Origin: Grifola frondosa
Lineage: Eukaryota > Basidiomycota > Agaricomycetes > Polyporales > Grifolaceae
NCBI GenBank assembly: GCA_001683735.1
Contig: LUGG01000015.1
Coordinates: 1,240,001-1,304,000, forward strand
Length of the DNA: 64,000 bases
Direction of reading: 5' to 3'
A program made the translations under genes and the position numbers. Numbering within the stretch: position 1 is the first letter of the stretch; each line of letters begins with the position of its first letter. This document shows positions 22,687 to 36,500 of this stretch, piece by piece. Below the pieces are notes generated by a model, which made no database searches, was not told the DNA's origin, and was given only the letters and a program-made list of their open reading frames with translations.

Positions 22687-23362
22687 GCTGAGGGCGCCCT
22701 CTAAATTGGATGGACTCTCAAACTAGCAACTTCGGCAGTTTGTACAAATGGTGGAGCAGTGTTCCACGTCGATGAAGACCGTCCGATCGGTAATAGTGAG
22801 TTTGTTGAGTACTGTACAGAATCGCGACGTACCTATCATTTTCGGCCGTCATATGCAATACTGTATCATGAAAGAGGTTAATGTATCCGGCTCGAACACT
22901 GGACAGCTCGTCATGATCTCAATTGTTTACTGATTTGATGCTCGCGATGGATCAGACCAAGGATCAGCAATCCATATATCATAAATCAAACTCAAGATTT
23001 CCGCGCCGCAGTAATTCCATAAATTGATTAATAAATTCCGAGGCAATCGCCGACGAGTCGGTTCGCCGTCTCCGACCCACTAAATGATGCGGTTGCGGTG
23101 TCGATGATGATCGTTGCAGAAATTCAGGTTGTTCAACGATGGCTCTGATGTCAAGCCGTGCCAACCCACGGACGGCTGAGAAGCGGCCGGTCTCCGTGAC
23201 AAAAAGGCGATACAGCCGTTCCTACAGAGTTGCCATATTGGGAAGATGCAGCGCCTCATCGATCGCGTTTCACTGAACAAGCCAGTGCAGCGCCTGTGGC
23301 TATATGATCAGCGACCACCACCAAGCTCTTCCCTCATACCCATCTGACGAGAATACTCTATC
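22687..23362. other. Intergenic between HET-5 and the MAP kinase
   Basis: About 680 bases, containing HET-5 3' UTR and the promoter of the MAP kinase gene. No ORF or repeat I can support. Confidence 0.4.
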
Positions 23363-25472
<2,110 letters not shown>

Positions 25473-25766
25473 CGCAAGAATCATGCACTGGTGTTATCTA
25501 TCGTAGGTGGGATCCAGACTTGTCTTGAATATCAATAGTGCTGGAATATCTGTGAATACTGTTGTAACTGCCCTGTGTAGTCTATACCTTTAAATTATCG
25601 TGTTTGCAGTATCCTGCGTCGAATTTGGAGTTCGCTCTGCTCGGTCCGATCGAATATCGTCAGGTGTGTGAGCGGACCGCTGAACCCGGCCGCCGCTCTC
25701 GTTCTTCGTTATAACGACCAGCAGCCCCAGACGCAATGCCCGATCTCTTGTCTCTCATCAGCACCC

Positions 25767-27250
25767 ATGGCTGCTGCACCCATTCCCTACTTCACACTTA
25801 ACGATGGACACAAGATGCCATCAGTTGGTATGGGGTCAGTGCTCCTATATATGCGCGTCAACATCCGTACCGATGTGCTGAATGCAGGTGCTGGATGGGG
25901 ACGCCTGGCGGCGGGGAGACGGTCGAGAACATGTGCAAGAATGCATTGAATGTGAGTCAAGTGGTTTCTCAGTGTTTAGGATAGGGCTGATGGGTGTTCG
26001 GATGAGAAATAGTGTGGTTATCGCCATCTTGATACCGTATGTCCCTTGTTGACTGCGTGTGGAACGCACTGATGATGGTGCTATTGGGTTTCCTTAGGCA
26101 TATGGCTATGGTGATCCTCCAACATTGTTATGAGTCTCCGGTTTGGTTTGACCCCGTGTTCAGGCAACGAAGAACATGTCGGGAAGGCGATTCGTGAATC
26201 TGGTATTCCGCGGGAGGAGATTTTCCTTACGACCAAACTCCCGTACGTCTTCCCTTAATAACACTGTCTGCTGTATTTAAGGAATGTGCACGATTCAGCA
26301 ATCAGCACCACCATAAAGTGCGGGAGTCATTCGAGGAATCGCTCAAGAACCTAGGAGTCGACTATGTCGATCTCTACTTAATGCACTGGCCTCATGCGTA
26401 TGGCGAAGATGGTAGGTGTATGGCGTTCTCTGAATCGACTCTCAAAGGTGAATGTCTTCTCTAGGGAAAACAATTCCGTATGGTGAAAAGCCTACATTTA
26501 TCGAGACGTGGAAAGAGATGGAGAAGTTAGTCGACACTAGTGAGCCCAGTCGATCCCGAGCACCTGATTCCTATCAACACATCCCCATTCATGCGTTCGC
26601 AGACAAAGTGAGATCGATCGGAGTATCGAATTTTTCCATCAAACTCCTCAACGAGCTTCTGCCCCACTGCACCATCGTGCCCGCCATCAATCAAGTCGAG
26701 CTGCATCCATGCTTGCCCTCCTTTGAGCTCAAAGAATATTGTGACAAAAAAGGCATCCTCCTCACTGCGTACTCCCCCCTCGGTGTGTTCCTCTGCCCCC
26801 GCTTTACCGATTCATCGATATCGACCACCAACTCTCGCAGGCAGGCCAAAAGAGTATAACGGCAAGCCGGTGTTCATGACCGACCCGGACGTTGTGCGCA
26901 TCGCGGCTCAGCATGGCGCGACGCCTGCGCAGGTCGCGCTGAGCTGGGGCGTGCAGCGCGGCACGGCGGTCATCCCCAAGAGCGAGAGTCCCGAGCGCAT
27001 GCGGACCAACATCACCGTACGCCTTTCCCCGCATGTCTTCCGCTTGCCTCGTCCCTTACCTTTATCTCGTCTTTCGCAGCTGCTGAAACTGTCGGACGAG
27101 GACATGCGGGCACTTGACCAGATCCACACGAAGCCGGGGATGCACCGCTCACTGCTGCTGTACCACAACTATACCGACGATGGACTCATATTCGGGTGGA
27201 CGTATGAACAGTTGGGGTGGCCGATGGAGAAGGGCGGGATCGTTGTCTAG
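25767..27250 (+). CDS. Aldo-keto reductase (glycerol dehydrogenase / Gcy1-like)
   Basis: Ten exons with one open frame: 25767-25834, 25888-25951, 26013-26036, 26098-26110, 26164-26242, 26299-26411, 26465-26539, 26603-26782, 26841-27016, 27080-27250. The AKR tetrad is present: Asp in YRHLDT, Tyr in AYGYGNEEHVG, Lys in LTTKLP, His in LYLMHWPHA. Other family blocks are [46 protein letters not shown]. These NADPH-dependent enzymes reduce carbonyls or oxidise glycerol; the exact substrate cannot be read from sequence. Exon 4 is a 13 nt microexon that encodes part of the active-site loop. Starts 294 bases after the MAP kinase stop on the same strand. Intact. Confidence 0.92.
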
Positions 27251-27568
27251 CGGGTTGCAAGACTTGGAAGTAAGAAGCGTGCTCTCTCCTGTATTTGTAC
27301 GGCCTCGGCGCCTCTTCGACTTCAGTATGCCCCTGTTGGTTGACGATACATGATTTGCGAACCTCGACGTTTTGAGTCTGCTCAGTAGGATGCGGAAACT
27401 CGTTGTAATAAATATCTCCCGGATGAGGATCACTCAGCCATTGTCACGGGCCGGATTTATTCAAACAGTACATGGTGTTTCAATAAAAAATGTGAAAATG
27501 TGCCACAAACGTTACAAGCACATCATCAATAATCTAAACAAATAACAATAATCTAGACGTCAAATGGA
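27251..27568. other. Convergent intergenic region
   Basis: About 320 bases between the ends of the aldo-keto reductase and the deaminase-like gene; AT-rich, with aataaa-like words near 27,480-27,550 that may serve as 3' processing signals on either strand. Confidence 0.35.
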
Positions 27569-29088
27569 CTACAGCACTTCATTTCCCTCCTCGCGCAAGA
27601 CCTCGATTGTCTCCTTCACCGCGTACCCCACAACACCCTCCGTGAGCGACGTAGCACACGGCAATGCCTCCGGAATCTTCCACGAAGGATCCACCTTCTC
27701 CCGGTCCCGGGCAAAATCCATGGGGCCTCGGTGAACCCCAACTCGTCCCAAGTGCCATTCGAAAAGAGCACACAGGCTCTACAGGTGAATTTATTTCCGC
27801 CCATCATCTGGTGGAACGCGTGTAAACCGCGTGCATCCAGATGTTGGATTAAAACAAGTTCCGGATGCAGGTGATGTGCATTATGGTCATCTAAAAGCTT
27901 GAAAAGGTTACTTTCAGTTGTGATGAAGTAGGTGCGTGAACCTACTTGAGGGATTTCAGACCACGGCCACTTGTCATGAATCCATTCAAGTGTTAAAGGT
28001 AACTGGATATTGCCCAACTGGGAGCCCAACGTTTTGACGAAAAGGCCCATACCCGCGCCCATGAAGCATTCCGCGCCCTCATAGTAGAGCGCCACGCGTC
28101 GGGGCAGTCGCAATAGGAGAGACAAGTCGGTTGGTTCCAGTGCTTTGCGCCAATTGGTCGTCCACTACGGCCGCCGTCGGAAAATCCGACCCAAGGAGGA
28201 TTCGTGCCATGTAAACCACGTTGACGAACTGTCGGTACAAGTCCTCAATTTCTTCGTCGTCTGCTGTAGGCTTAGCGTTATCTAGCTTATGAAGCATTAT
28301 CTGACGAAAAAATTCCTTCTATGCGGTGACACTTTGTTTTTGCGATAAAACGCATTTGAGATTCGCCAGGCCAGGCCATCCCACGTCTGTTAATCACATA
28401 GTGAGTCCATAGGTTGATCATACGAAATAAAGAAGGAACTGCATCGCAGTGTATGTTTGCAGCTTTGTATGGAGCGTCAATCAAACTGAGCTTCCTGGCG
28501 ATTCTACGCCAGCAATATCGGATTGACATGCGCATGAAATCCGCCACTTCTTCTCTGCTATCCATACACTCCCCCGTCCGTATTCGACTGAACAGCGAAT
28601 GTATACGTGACATTGTCTCTAAACTGCCGGTCTTGGAAAGTCGGCGGGGGGTACTTGGCCACACGGAGCGTGGCGCCGTCAGCATCAACAGAGAGGACGC
28701 AGGCAACGGACCCGCCTTCTTCTTGATGTACGAGCATCTGAGATAGCCAGTTTAGTACTGTTCCCTGGGCGGTGGGTCTCTTCGACCCATGCGCCACCCT
28801 CAGAAGAACCCCAGGACATCTCGAGGAAATTTCTCGTTTGATGAATATTTAGGCCCATATCCAGCTGCTGTATGAAGTTTTCCTGTATGTGAAACAAATG
28901 ACAAGGTATGAAGAGAACAAAGCACAGGGAAGACCCACATGCTGCCACCCCACAGACGGATCAGCACCATCGTCTTTCCATCCAACCATTGGTGGCGCTG
29001 CAAGAGGAGAATGTGCCAATACACTATCAAGTACTTCTTTTGAAATGTTGCTCACCTGAGAGTCTTGTATGAAGAAGGAACTTTGCAT
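27569..29088 (-). CDS. Deaminase-like protein, paralogue 1 (HxE ... CxxC zinc-site pattern)
   Basis: Starts at ATG 29088 (MQSSFFIQDSQ, then a probable GTGAGC...TTGCAG intron). Recognisable stretches in order: TVLNWLSQMLVHQEEGGSVA, FMRMSIRYCWRRIARKLSL, EEIEDLYRQFVNVVYMARIL, LYYEGAECFMGAGMGLFV, then HPEL near 27,860 and CRAC near 27,780, ending IPEALPCATSLTEGVVGYAV and EVLREEGNEVL. HxE followed by CxxC about 28 residues on, inside an alpha/beta context, is the zinc-binding pattern of the cytidine-deaminase superfamily; the spacing suggests the fungal OTT_1508-like deaminases, which I infer by pattern only. One-base shifts are needed near 28,155 and 27,720, and exon joins in the first 500 bases are unresolved. 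Substrate unknown. Confidence 0.55.
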
Positions 29089-29573
29089 TTTCGAACCTGA
29101 ACTTGATTCGTGTTCAATGAAGATGGTTTATAAGTGCAAGAGTAAAAGATGACCTGACAAACTGCTTAAAGTCGAGGTTACAGGAATAACAGGAGTAAGA
29201 AATGAGGATGGATGGGGGAGCAGGGGTGGGCAAATGGTGGTTAAGGATAAAGAGGTGGTGTGGCAAGAGTCGCGTGAACGCGTACAGTGAGTTATCCACA
29301 ATCACGTGATCGCGATTCAGAATGTCATCGGCGATCGCTGTAGTTGCGGCTGACCTTAGCTTAGAAACATGTGGATAGCCTGCACTGAAACATAGGGGCA
29401 CATAGCAGCTTTCTTTCCCCCTCGATAGAGTACGTGTTCATCTATCACCCTCAACAAAAATCGCTTTTGGTGAGGACCTAGGAGAGTATCATAACTAACG
29501 TATTCATGCCGGTCATGGACAGATTCGTCACGGGACAAATCTGATGAATCGAATAAGGGTAACCTCTGGCACG
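29089..29573. promoter_or_regulatory. Divergent promoter region of deaminase-like gene 1 and the MYND gene
   Basis: About 485 bases between divergent genes. It contains ggtggtgtggcaagagt near 29,252-29,270, which recurs almost unchanged (ttggtgtggcaagagt) upstream of paralogue 2 near 33,330. Both lie some 100-170 bases upstream of their starts, so the duplication included the promoter, or the word is a shared control site. Confidence 0.5.
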
Positions 29574-31686
29574 ATGGGCGAAATCGATGAAGTGTTGTTG
29601 CTTCAGAGGAAGATATCACAAAATCCCCAGCGTGCAAGTACCTTCATTAGTAGCCGAACTGCATCTGATCTTGTGTTTAGGTCTTGCGAAATGCACGCAG
29701 GGGTTCTTACCTAGACCTCATAGATCTGTCCAATGCTTGGGATCCGGCGTTGATATCTCCCGACCAGGCTCTCAGCGTATTTCTTCTCCACTTAGAGGAG
29801 AGCCGTGTCCCAAGGTCCGTAGCGTCAAGGTCCTCACCTCGTGAAAACTTGGCGGTCGGATCCATGAATGGGCTGAGTAACGTTATTCAAACTCTTGGCG
29901 GTGGAGAACCACACTTTCAGCATGTCATTGACGCATGGCCGGGCATCTTTGCATGGTCTGTCCACCTCGTATCCCGGTTGGAACAGTTGGACAGGAATGA
30001 ACAGAGCAAGGAACTCCTACGTGTACTCTCCATGTGCTGGTACTATCTCTCCGACCACGACGCAATCCGGGATATCATAATACGTACGCCTGGCTCTGTC
30101 GAGCTTTCAATGCGGATGTGGCGCAAAGAAACCGTCGGCCAGGCTGTTAGTCCACCCTTTGCTACCGGCATGCTTGTAAAGCTGTTTAAGGGAGCAGACA
30201 CTGGGACGATGGAAAGAGCAGTAGGCGCGCTTGACGGCACCAAGAAGGTCGTCAAACTTGCACTCACGTGCCTGCAAACCGCATCGACAGGTCCACAGAA
30301 TCGGCCTTTGGACCTTGTGTGCTACATGGACCTTCTTGATGTGTTATCACGCCCAGATCACCCGTTGCGAAATGAGTTGCGAGGAGCGAATGCCGTGCAG
30401 GCTGTCACCACAGTGCTCGTCAAGGTCTCGAATGAAATCAATATTTCTCAAGATCCCAATTACGTGCACGCAGTGGAATCCGGTTTCAGATACCTGCGCA
30501 ATCATCTTGACACCACAAATGGCTTCATATGGGTGTCACAAGCCGTCGACGCGGGCATCTTGCGTGCATTCTGCGACTGCAGCCCGCATTTCTCACGACT
30601 GCAGCCACAGCAGCTCCAGGGCGTGTTGGATGTCGTGCGCAAAGTCCTATCATCCTTCCTCATCTTTCGCTCTGTTGTAGAGCCCGTTGGGGTAGCCTTG
30701 GAAAAGATCGACTGTGGCCCTCAAAAGGCGCGGGTGAACGCCAGCATCGCGAAGGCTGTATGGGACGACTTTCAAACTCTCGCCAAGTCGCGATACAAGA
30801 TCGTCAAATTTTTGCGCGTCCTAGTGAATCCGCTCATTTGCGACAACGTGAAAGTGGAGTGAACTTTATTCATTCGTGTTGATCCCACTAATGTCCGTTG
30901 TTTCGTAGTGTCAAAAGGTGGGCAATAAGGAAGGTGTTCGTAAATGCGCAGGATGTTTGACCACATTCTACTGCTCGAAGGTGTGTTTCAAGGCCCCATG
31001 ATCCGCTAGACTTGCTACTCACGTCTCTCAGGAATGTCAAGTGGCCGCATGGAAAGGGGACGATCACAAGACGACGTGCCAGTTGAAGAAGCGTCTGCGA
31101 ACTGGTAAAAATGACATTTTACCTCGAAGAATTCTATTTGACTGAATACTTCACAGAGGGACGAAACGCACCGATCTCGAAACGCGATAACGCGTTCTTC
31201 TGTCAGCTATCCCTGTACGATGCTCGAGCGCACCTTCCACAATTGCGCATGCTTGCCAGGAGTGAGTTCGCTGACGACCCATTGTCTAACCTCATTATCT
31301 GCGTCGACTACTCCGATCGGTCCGCCAGATGCACACTGAAGAGGGCCGACGAATACGTCTGCGGGCTCTTAGCCGAATCGGAAGCTATTGCCACTAGCCA
31401 CGATGCGATCATCGAGAAGTTCAGAAGTCATCCGGGTCACTACACGCTCATTGAGACGACACTGCGCGGTGGCAATGGCTCGTTGACGCTCACTGTAGGC
31501 TGGTTCTGGTCTGCAGACTCGCCCGTCCGCGGCGACTCTGAAGATCGAGTAGGCGGGCTTCAGTACAGGCAGCTTCCTGGGTCGGAAGATGATCGAGAGA
31601 CTTTGCGGTGGACGTATGAGAGGATTCACGAGACGATGAACAATTCCGAGTTGGCAGATCTGGCGGGAGAAACAGAGATTGACTGA
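29574..31686 (+). CDS. MYND zinc-finger protein (basidiomycete type)
   Basis: The main frame opens by 29,684 and runs to 30853; then exons 30909-30980, 31032-31104 and 31157-31686 join in frame. The first about 390 residues form a helical region (ARM-like by eye: HLVSRLEQLDRNEQSKEL, YMDLLDVLSRPDHPLRNEL). The MYND finger is split over three exons: CDNVK, CQKVGNKEG...CAGC...FYCSKECQ, then W...HKTTC. It has the C-x2-C ... C-x2-C ... C-x3-C ... H-x3-C order of MYND. A 176-residue C-terminal region follows. A candidate start is ATG 29574, but the first intron does not close in frame, so the N terminus is uncertain. MYND fingers bind proline-rich partners; many mushrooms have large families of unknown role. 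Confidence 0.82.
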
Positions 31687-31945
31687 GGTGTATATCCTTT
31701 GTCATTTTGTAAGCTAGTCCGATAGCGAGACAGCACTGTTGGGATGTAGTAGAGTTTGAGTTTAACACATGATTTTCACATTACTATCATGACCGTCCGT
31801 TCCCCCAAATATAGGCAAAATAATGAAATAATGAAATTTATTTGAATATGCAGTGAAACGAGTAAGGCTACAGTAGATAAAAATCACGACAATCTAGACA
31901 TTATTATAATAACATTATTGAGCATATCGTGTCCGACCTCCAGCA
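31687..31945. other. Convergent intergenic, AT-rich
   Basis: About 260 bases, strongly AT-rich with aaataatgaaataatgaaattt near 31,820-31,845. Probably the two 3' UTRs. No gene. Confidence 0.35.
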
Positions 31946-33230
31946 TCACCATCCGAGCATCCTGTCTGGTGCATATGTCACCGTACGCGTTTCAAAAGTG
32001 GGGTCGACCGCACGCTGTATCACAGCTTCTGACAGCAGCGTTGAGTAAGGGAGTGCTGTCGGCACCTGCCAATCATGCTGGGCCTTCTCAATAGATCCGT
32101 TGAGCCGATACGAAGGACGGGCCAAACCTACCGCTCATGCAACATTGTCTATGTAGACAACGCACCCGAGACAGGCGAGCTTGCTCCCGCCAATCGCTCG
32201 CTCGAATGTATGCACACCAAGGGCGTCCAGATGATGGACGAGAGCTATCTCCGGATGGACGTGCATCTGCGAGCGCGACAAAGTAGCATTTACCCACGAA
32301 GGATACTCACCAGTTTTCTGGAGCCTCGGACTTTGTTGAAGAGCCTGTTACTGTGGTGCACGAAACATTTGTGCGCCATTTGTCATCGAACAACACGGCC
32401 TTCAAAAAGTCCGAATCGAGGAGCATCTGTGCAGTCTTGATCACGTTAAGAATATGTCCGCATAAGCCATCGAAGTGCTTGTCACGGAAATAGTTGTCGG
32501 CGTTCGTGAGGCCCCCGCGCATCACAAGATAAAACATAGTCTGTAAAGTGAAGATGGTGTCACCATCGTTGTTACGTTTTGCATAGTCTGTGATAGCTGT
32601 CGATATCTCTGTGTGAGATGTGTCAGTCCACTTCCTGATAAGGTAGCCAATTTGAGAGCACGAAGCGACAGAACTTTGTCTCTTGTCACCACATTTGAAT
32701 GATGTCCCAACAAGCTCCAATTTCCTTCTAATTCTCAGCTACGAGGTTTCAATTGTGGCACGAACAAAACTGACAATTTCGGCTTTAGAGTTGACCGACT
32801 TTCGTTCGATGAACGAACGCATCTGTCCAACGAACGAATTACCATGTTCTAAGTCATCGGGCGTGGGTGCCCCCGTGTTCTTGGCGACGTGAATTGTCGC
32901 CACGTCTGAAGTCACAGATAAAGAACACGTGAAGGACTCACCTTATTCCTTCCGCACGAAACACTGCGCCACCCAGTTTAGAACCTTGGTGATGGGGGTG
33001 AGTTCCCAACGAGCATGTCGGAGTTCTGGATCACATGCATGAAGTCGCAGTTGATCGTCCATCTTGTCACAGCCAGCCGCAAATGGAGATGATACCCACC
33101 ATTCACGCGCCTGAGCAGAAGAATAACTTACCGTGATTGAAAGCGACGCAAGCGGTTGAGCACTTGGAAACTGACGCGAGGTTGTGAGGTCTTCGGACTG
33201 TCCATTGGTAGTTCTATGGTCTGACGACAA
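31946..33230 (-). pseudogene. Deaminase-like protein, paralogue 2, with in-frame stops
   Basis: Starts at ATG 33230 (MSSDHRTTNGQSEDL). Blocks match paralogue 1: VLNWVAQCFVRKE / VLNWLSQMLVHQE, RRKLELVG / ARKLSLID, AQMLLDSDFLKAVLFDDKW / ARILLGSDFPTAAVVDDQW, HPEIALVHHLDALGVHTF with CLGC, then WQVPTALPYSTLLSEAVIQ. The single frame from 33230 to 32307 contains TAA at 32945-32943 (paralogue 1 has Glu) and TAG at 32741-32739 (paralogue 1 has Trp). A TGA at 32137-32135 follows the zinc motif. A stretch of about 70 residues between the FDDKW block and the HPE motif is missing; a GT-AG intron near 32,308-32,263 may replace it. Because the breaks are point stops, not indels, this looks like true decay. 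Confidence 0.6.
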
Positions 33231-33526
33231 CTGAACACTTCACAAATAGAGTATTATTGAAGTCAAAGTTACAAAAGATGTCGAGATGGGGTATGAGATT
33301 ATGCGAGGAGATGAGAGTTGAGGACAAGGTTGGTGTGGCAAGAGTGCGCTGCTCGCAATGGTATTTTGGGCTGGACACGGTTTGGGGCGCCGCACGAAAG
33401 CCCGATCGAGCTCGCGTTATGTCACGAAGTATCTAACGTGACGAGACGCGACTGTCACGATCTTCCATTAAGTAAGTTAGGCTCCCGGTATTACATACGA
33501 TAATGAACGAGTTCCACAACAACTAC
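33231..33526. promoter_or_regulatory. Upstream region of paralogue 2 and 3' flank of SPA2
   Basis: Carries ttggtgtggcaagagt near 33,330, matching the promoter of paralogue 1. Otherwise unremarkable. Confidence 0.4.
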
Positions 33527-36500
33527 TTACAACTTCATCAGCCCTTTCATTGCGTTCGCTACAGCAAAGCTGGACTTCGCCATGACCTGCCGCGACTCCT
33601 TGGTCACTTCTGCGGATGCCTGCACCTCGCTCAGTTTGTTAGCGTGCTCGCCCAGCTCCCGCAAAATCTCCTCTCCTTGTTGAGCAGATCCTGGAGGAAG
33701 ACTGTCCTTGCATACGGCCACAATGCTTGAGACAATCGTGATTATTTGCGTCAAGTTCTCATTGAGCGTCGGCGATGGGGTTGGACTGCGGACGCCCGAG
33801 AGTACACTCTGAATTGCGTACACGATAGACTCCGTCTGGGCTTCCAGGTACGGCTAGCAAAATCGGAAAGCTCGTTACGCTGCGTTCTAGATGAGAAAAT
33901 AATCCACCCACTTTCAGTTCCGTCCATGCGTCCTCCGGCCCTTCTGTCGCAGCCGACTCATCGCTGGCTATATCAATGGTATGACGCGATGCCGGCTGGT
34001 CGAAAATTGGTGGTGGGGAACTGGCATTCGAGCTTGATGGATTAGATGGTGGACGGCGTCGCTCCTCAACAGATGAACGACCAGTTGATCCGCGAGGTGG
34101 AGACATTGGTACTTCGGCAAAGCGATATTCATCGCCCGGTCGTGAGCTCGTAGAGCTGGTGCCACGTTGGTGCGACGAACGGATCTCATCCACAGATCGT
34201 AAGGATGGGGCATATCCATTCGTTGCAGATGTGGCGGCGGGAGCAAATTGTTCTTGTTCGGCCTTCGTGGCCTTACGTATGCATACTGTCTTGCCAATCT
34301 CTGTGATGGTGAGCGAGACATGGCTGGCGGCAGCGTCCAGCAGGCTGACGGGTGCCATACCAGAGCTGGTGGCATGCGTCTTTGTGGCGGCGACAAGATT
34401 GCTGAGTGTTGCCTCAGCGCGTTCCCGCAGAGCGCGCAAAGCGTCCAAGTCCACCTCCGAACGATCCCGACGAGGGCGCCGCTCAAAGGTCCGGACATCT
34501 TCAATAATGACTGTTACCGCGTTGACGACAGCCTTCATAGGCTGAAGAACTCGGGTAGGCGCATTCGAACGGCCAGCTGTGAGAAGACCGTCGATAGCGG
34601 AGACGAACGCAGTTATGTGGATATCCAGAAGACCACCTTCTGGTGACACAGGTAGCTGGTCGTCGGTCTTAGGGGGTTGCAAGAACAGTTGTGAAGTGGC
34701 TATCATCATCCTTCGTCAACCAATGTAATGCAAGCACGTCACGAATGGCTCACCCTTCACACTTCTGAGCTCCGTCTTGGCTTGCTCATACTTCCGTTTG
34801 TACTCTTTCAGTTGGGAGTCCAAATCCCGAATAATAGCTAGGTCGGAATCTTTCGCGGTCATGAGCTCGTCATTCCGACGTGAGAGATCAGACAATTCCG
34901 TCATGAGGTTTTCCATATCAGACCGTAGTTGATCGAGAATGTCGGGATCAACCTTTGGATAAAAGTCAATAGCTTTTGAGACCTATTGAACAAATCACTG
35001 ACTTGGGAACCTCCACGTTCAGACTCGAGACATTCACAACGATCGCGCAGGATCTGGAGTTCCTCCTCGTCTTGGTGTGTCCGCCTCGCCGCCATTTCCT
35101 TTTCACGCGCCTGTTGATCCCGCAGTGCATCTAGCTCCTGCTGCAGTGAAAGCATAGCTGTACTCTTCTCTTCCACTCGCTATATAATCACTTTGAGCTA
35201 TGGGACAGCTGAAAATTCGAGACGGAGCACTCACTCTGCGCAACTCCACCAGTTCGTTTTCCATTGCTTGTACCCGCTCCTCACCATCAGCCCATTTGCG
35301 CTCCCGCTCCTGGACATCTTCGAGGTCCCGCTCGAGCCCAGTAATGCGTGTCTGCATTGTAGCGATCTTGAACTCATAATCCCTCCGCAACCTCTCCTGC
35401 TCTTCTCCAGACACGCTTGCTCGTCCACCAAGCATCCGCGATCCGATCCCCGCAGCCCCGTTAGACCTGTCTGACGCCACAGACGCACGCCCAAAAGACA
35501 TCTTGTCAAAGTAATCGTCTCCGCTCCGTCCGCCCGCACCCTCATCCTCATCCCCATCCGCCGCCTGCAGTCGCGCACTAAGCCCACTCAGCCCACCGAG
35601 CCCCATGCCTGCGGGACTCCTTGGACTCATCTCGCCCTCACGCTCCGAATCTGACTCTGGGTTGCGTTCCATGCTTAGCTCGCGTCCCCTTCCACGCTCA
35701 TCGATTGCTGTGCCTGCGCTGTCCCGCACTTCGCGCCCGTAGGGTACCTCGATCTCTTCCTCCGCGATGGTGCTCTTGTTCGGGATGATCATCCCCATCC
35801 CCGCTGTCGCACTTTGCGCATTCGATGCGCTCGTCGACTCGCTGTTGATACTCACTGACTCGCTGGGTCGCCGTCCCGTCCCATACTCGCGCTCACGGTC
35901 TTCAGATCTCCGCGCCGTGGTATCCTGCGATGGCCGCCGACGATCTTCGGGACGATATATATCTTGCGAAGGCTTTCTGCGCGGGCTCGATGCATAGCCT
36001 TCTACGCCGCCATAAGCATCGGTGCTCGGTCTGCGCGTCGCTGATGATGTGCTGCCGGCATCTTCGGAAGTGCGGCCATTGCGCGGAGCGCCAGACGTGG
36101 GGACTTTGCGTGGAGATGTTGGGAAATCGGGGGAAGGGTAGTCGTCATATGTAGAGCCAGGAGATGTTGCAGGAGGCCCCTCGGGAGGCTGTAAAGAAAT
36201 CGAATGCCGTTAGATTCGTGATGAGAAACATGAGGCGGATAGATGTTAAGTTGTTAAAGTGTGATCCTTGTTTCGGGCACTGTGCGCTCTGAAGGTGGCT
36301 CTAGTGTGACTAGCGGTCCCAGGAAGGTCCAGGCAGAGAGCACTAGTGAACCTTCCAGTCAATATAGCAAGTGACCAAGAGTCATGGGGTGATCTAGAGG
36401 TAACGAGTAATGAAGGAACGCCCAAAAGACCGCGCAGTACCCTATTCGGCTATGAGTAGTGCGCATCATTCTACAAGAAATCCAGATAGTCGCAATCGTT

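Noticed and set aside
31946..33230. Two separate small genes at 33230-32943 and 32720-32307
   Set aside because: Both are in one frame and align in order with a single paralogue; the second apparent start is a TTG just after an in-frame stop.
34159..34646. Plus-strand ORFs over the Spa2 C-terminal region
   Set aside because: Antisense shadows of SPA2; the minus frame has the motifs.
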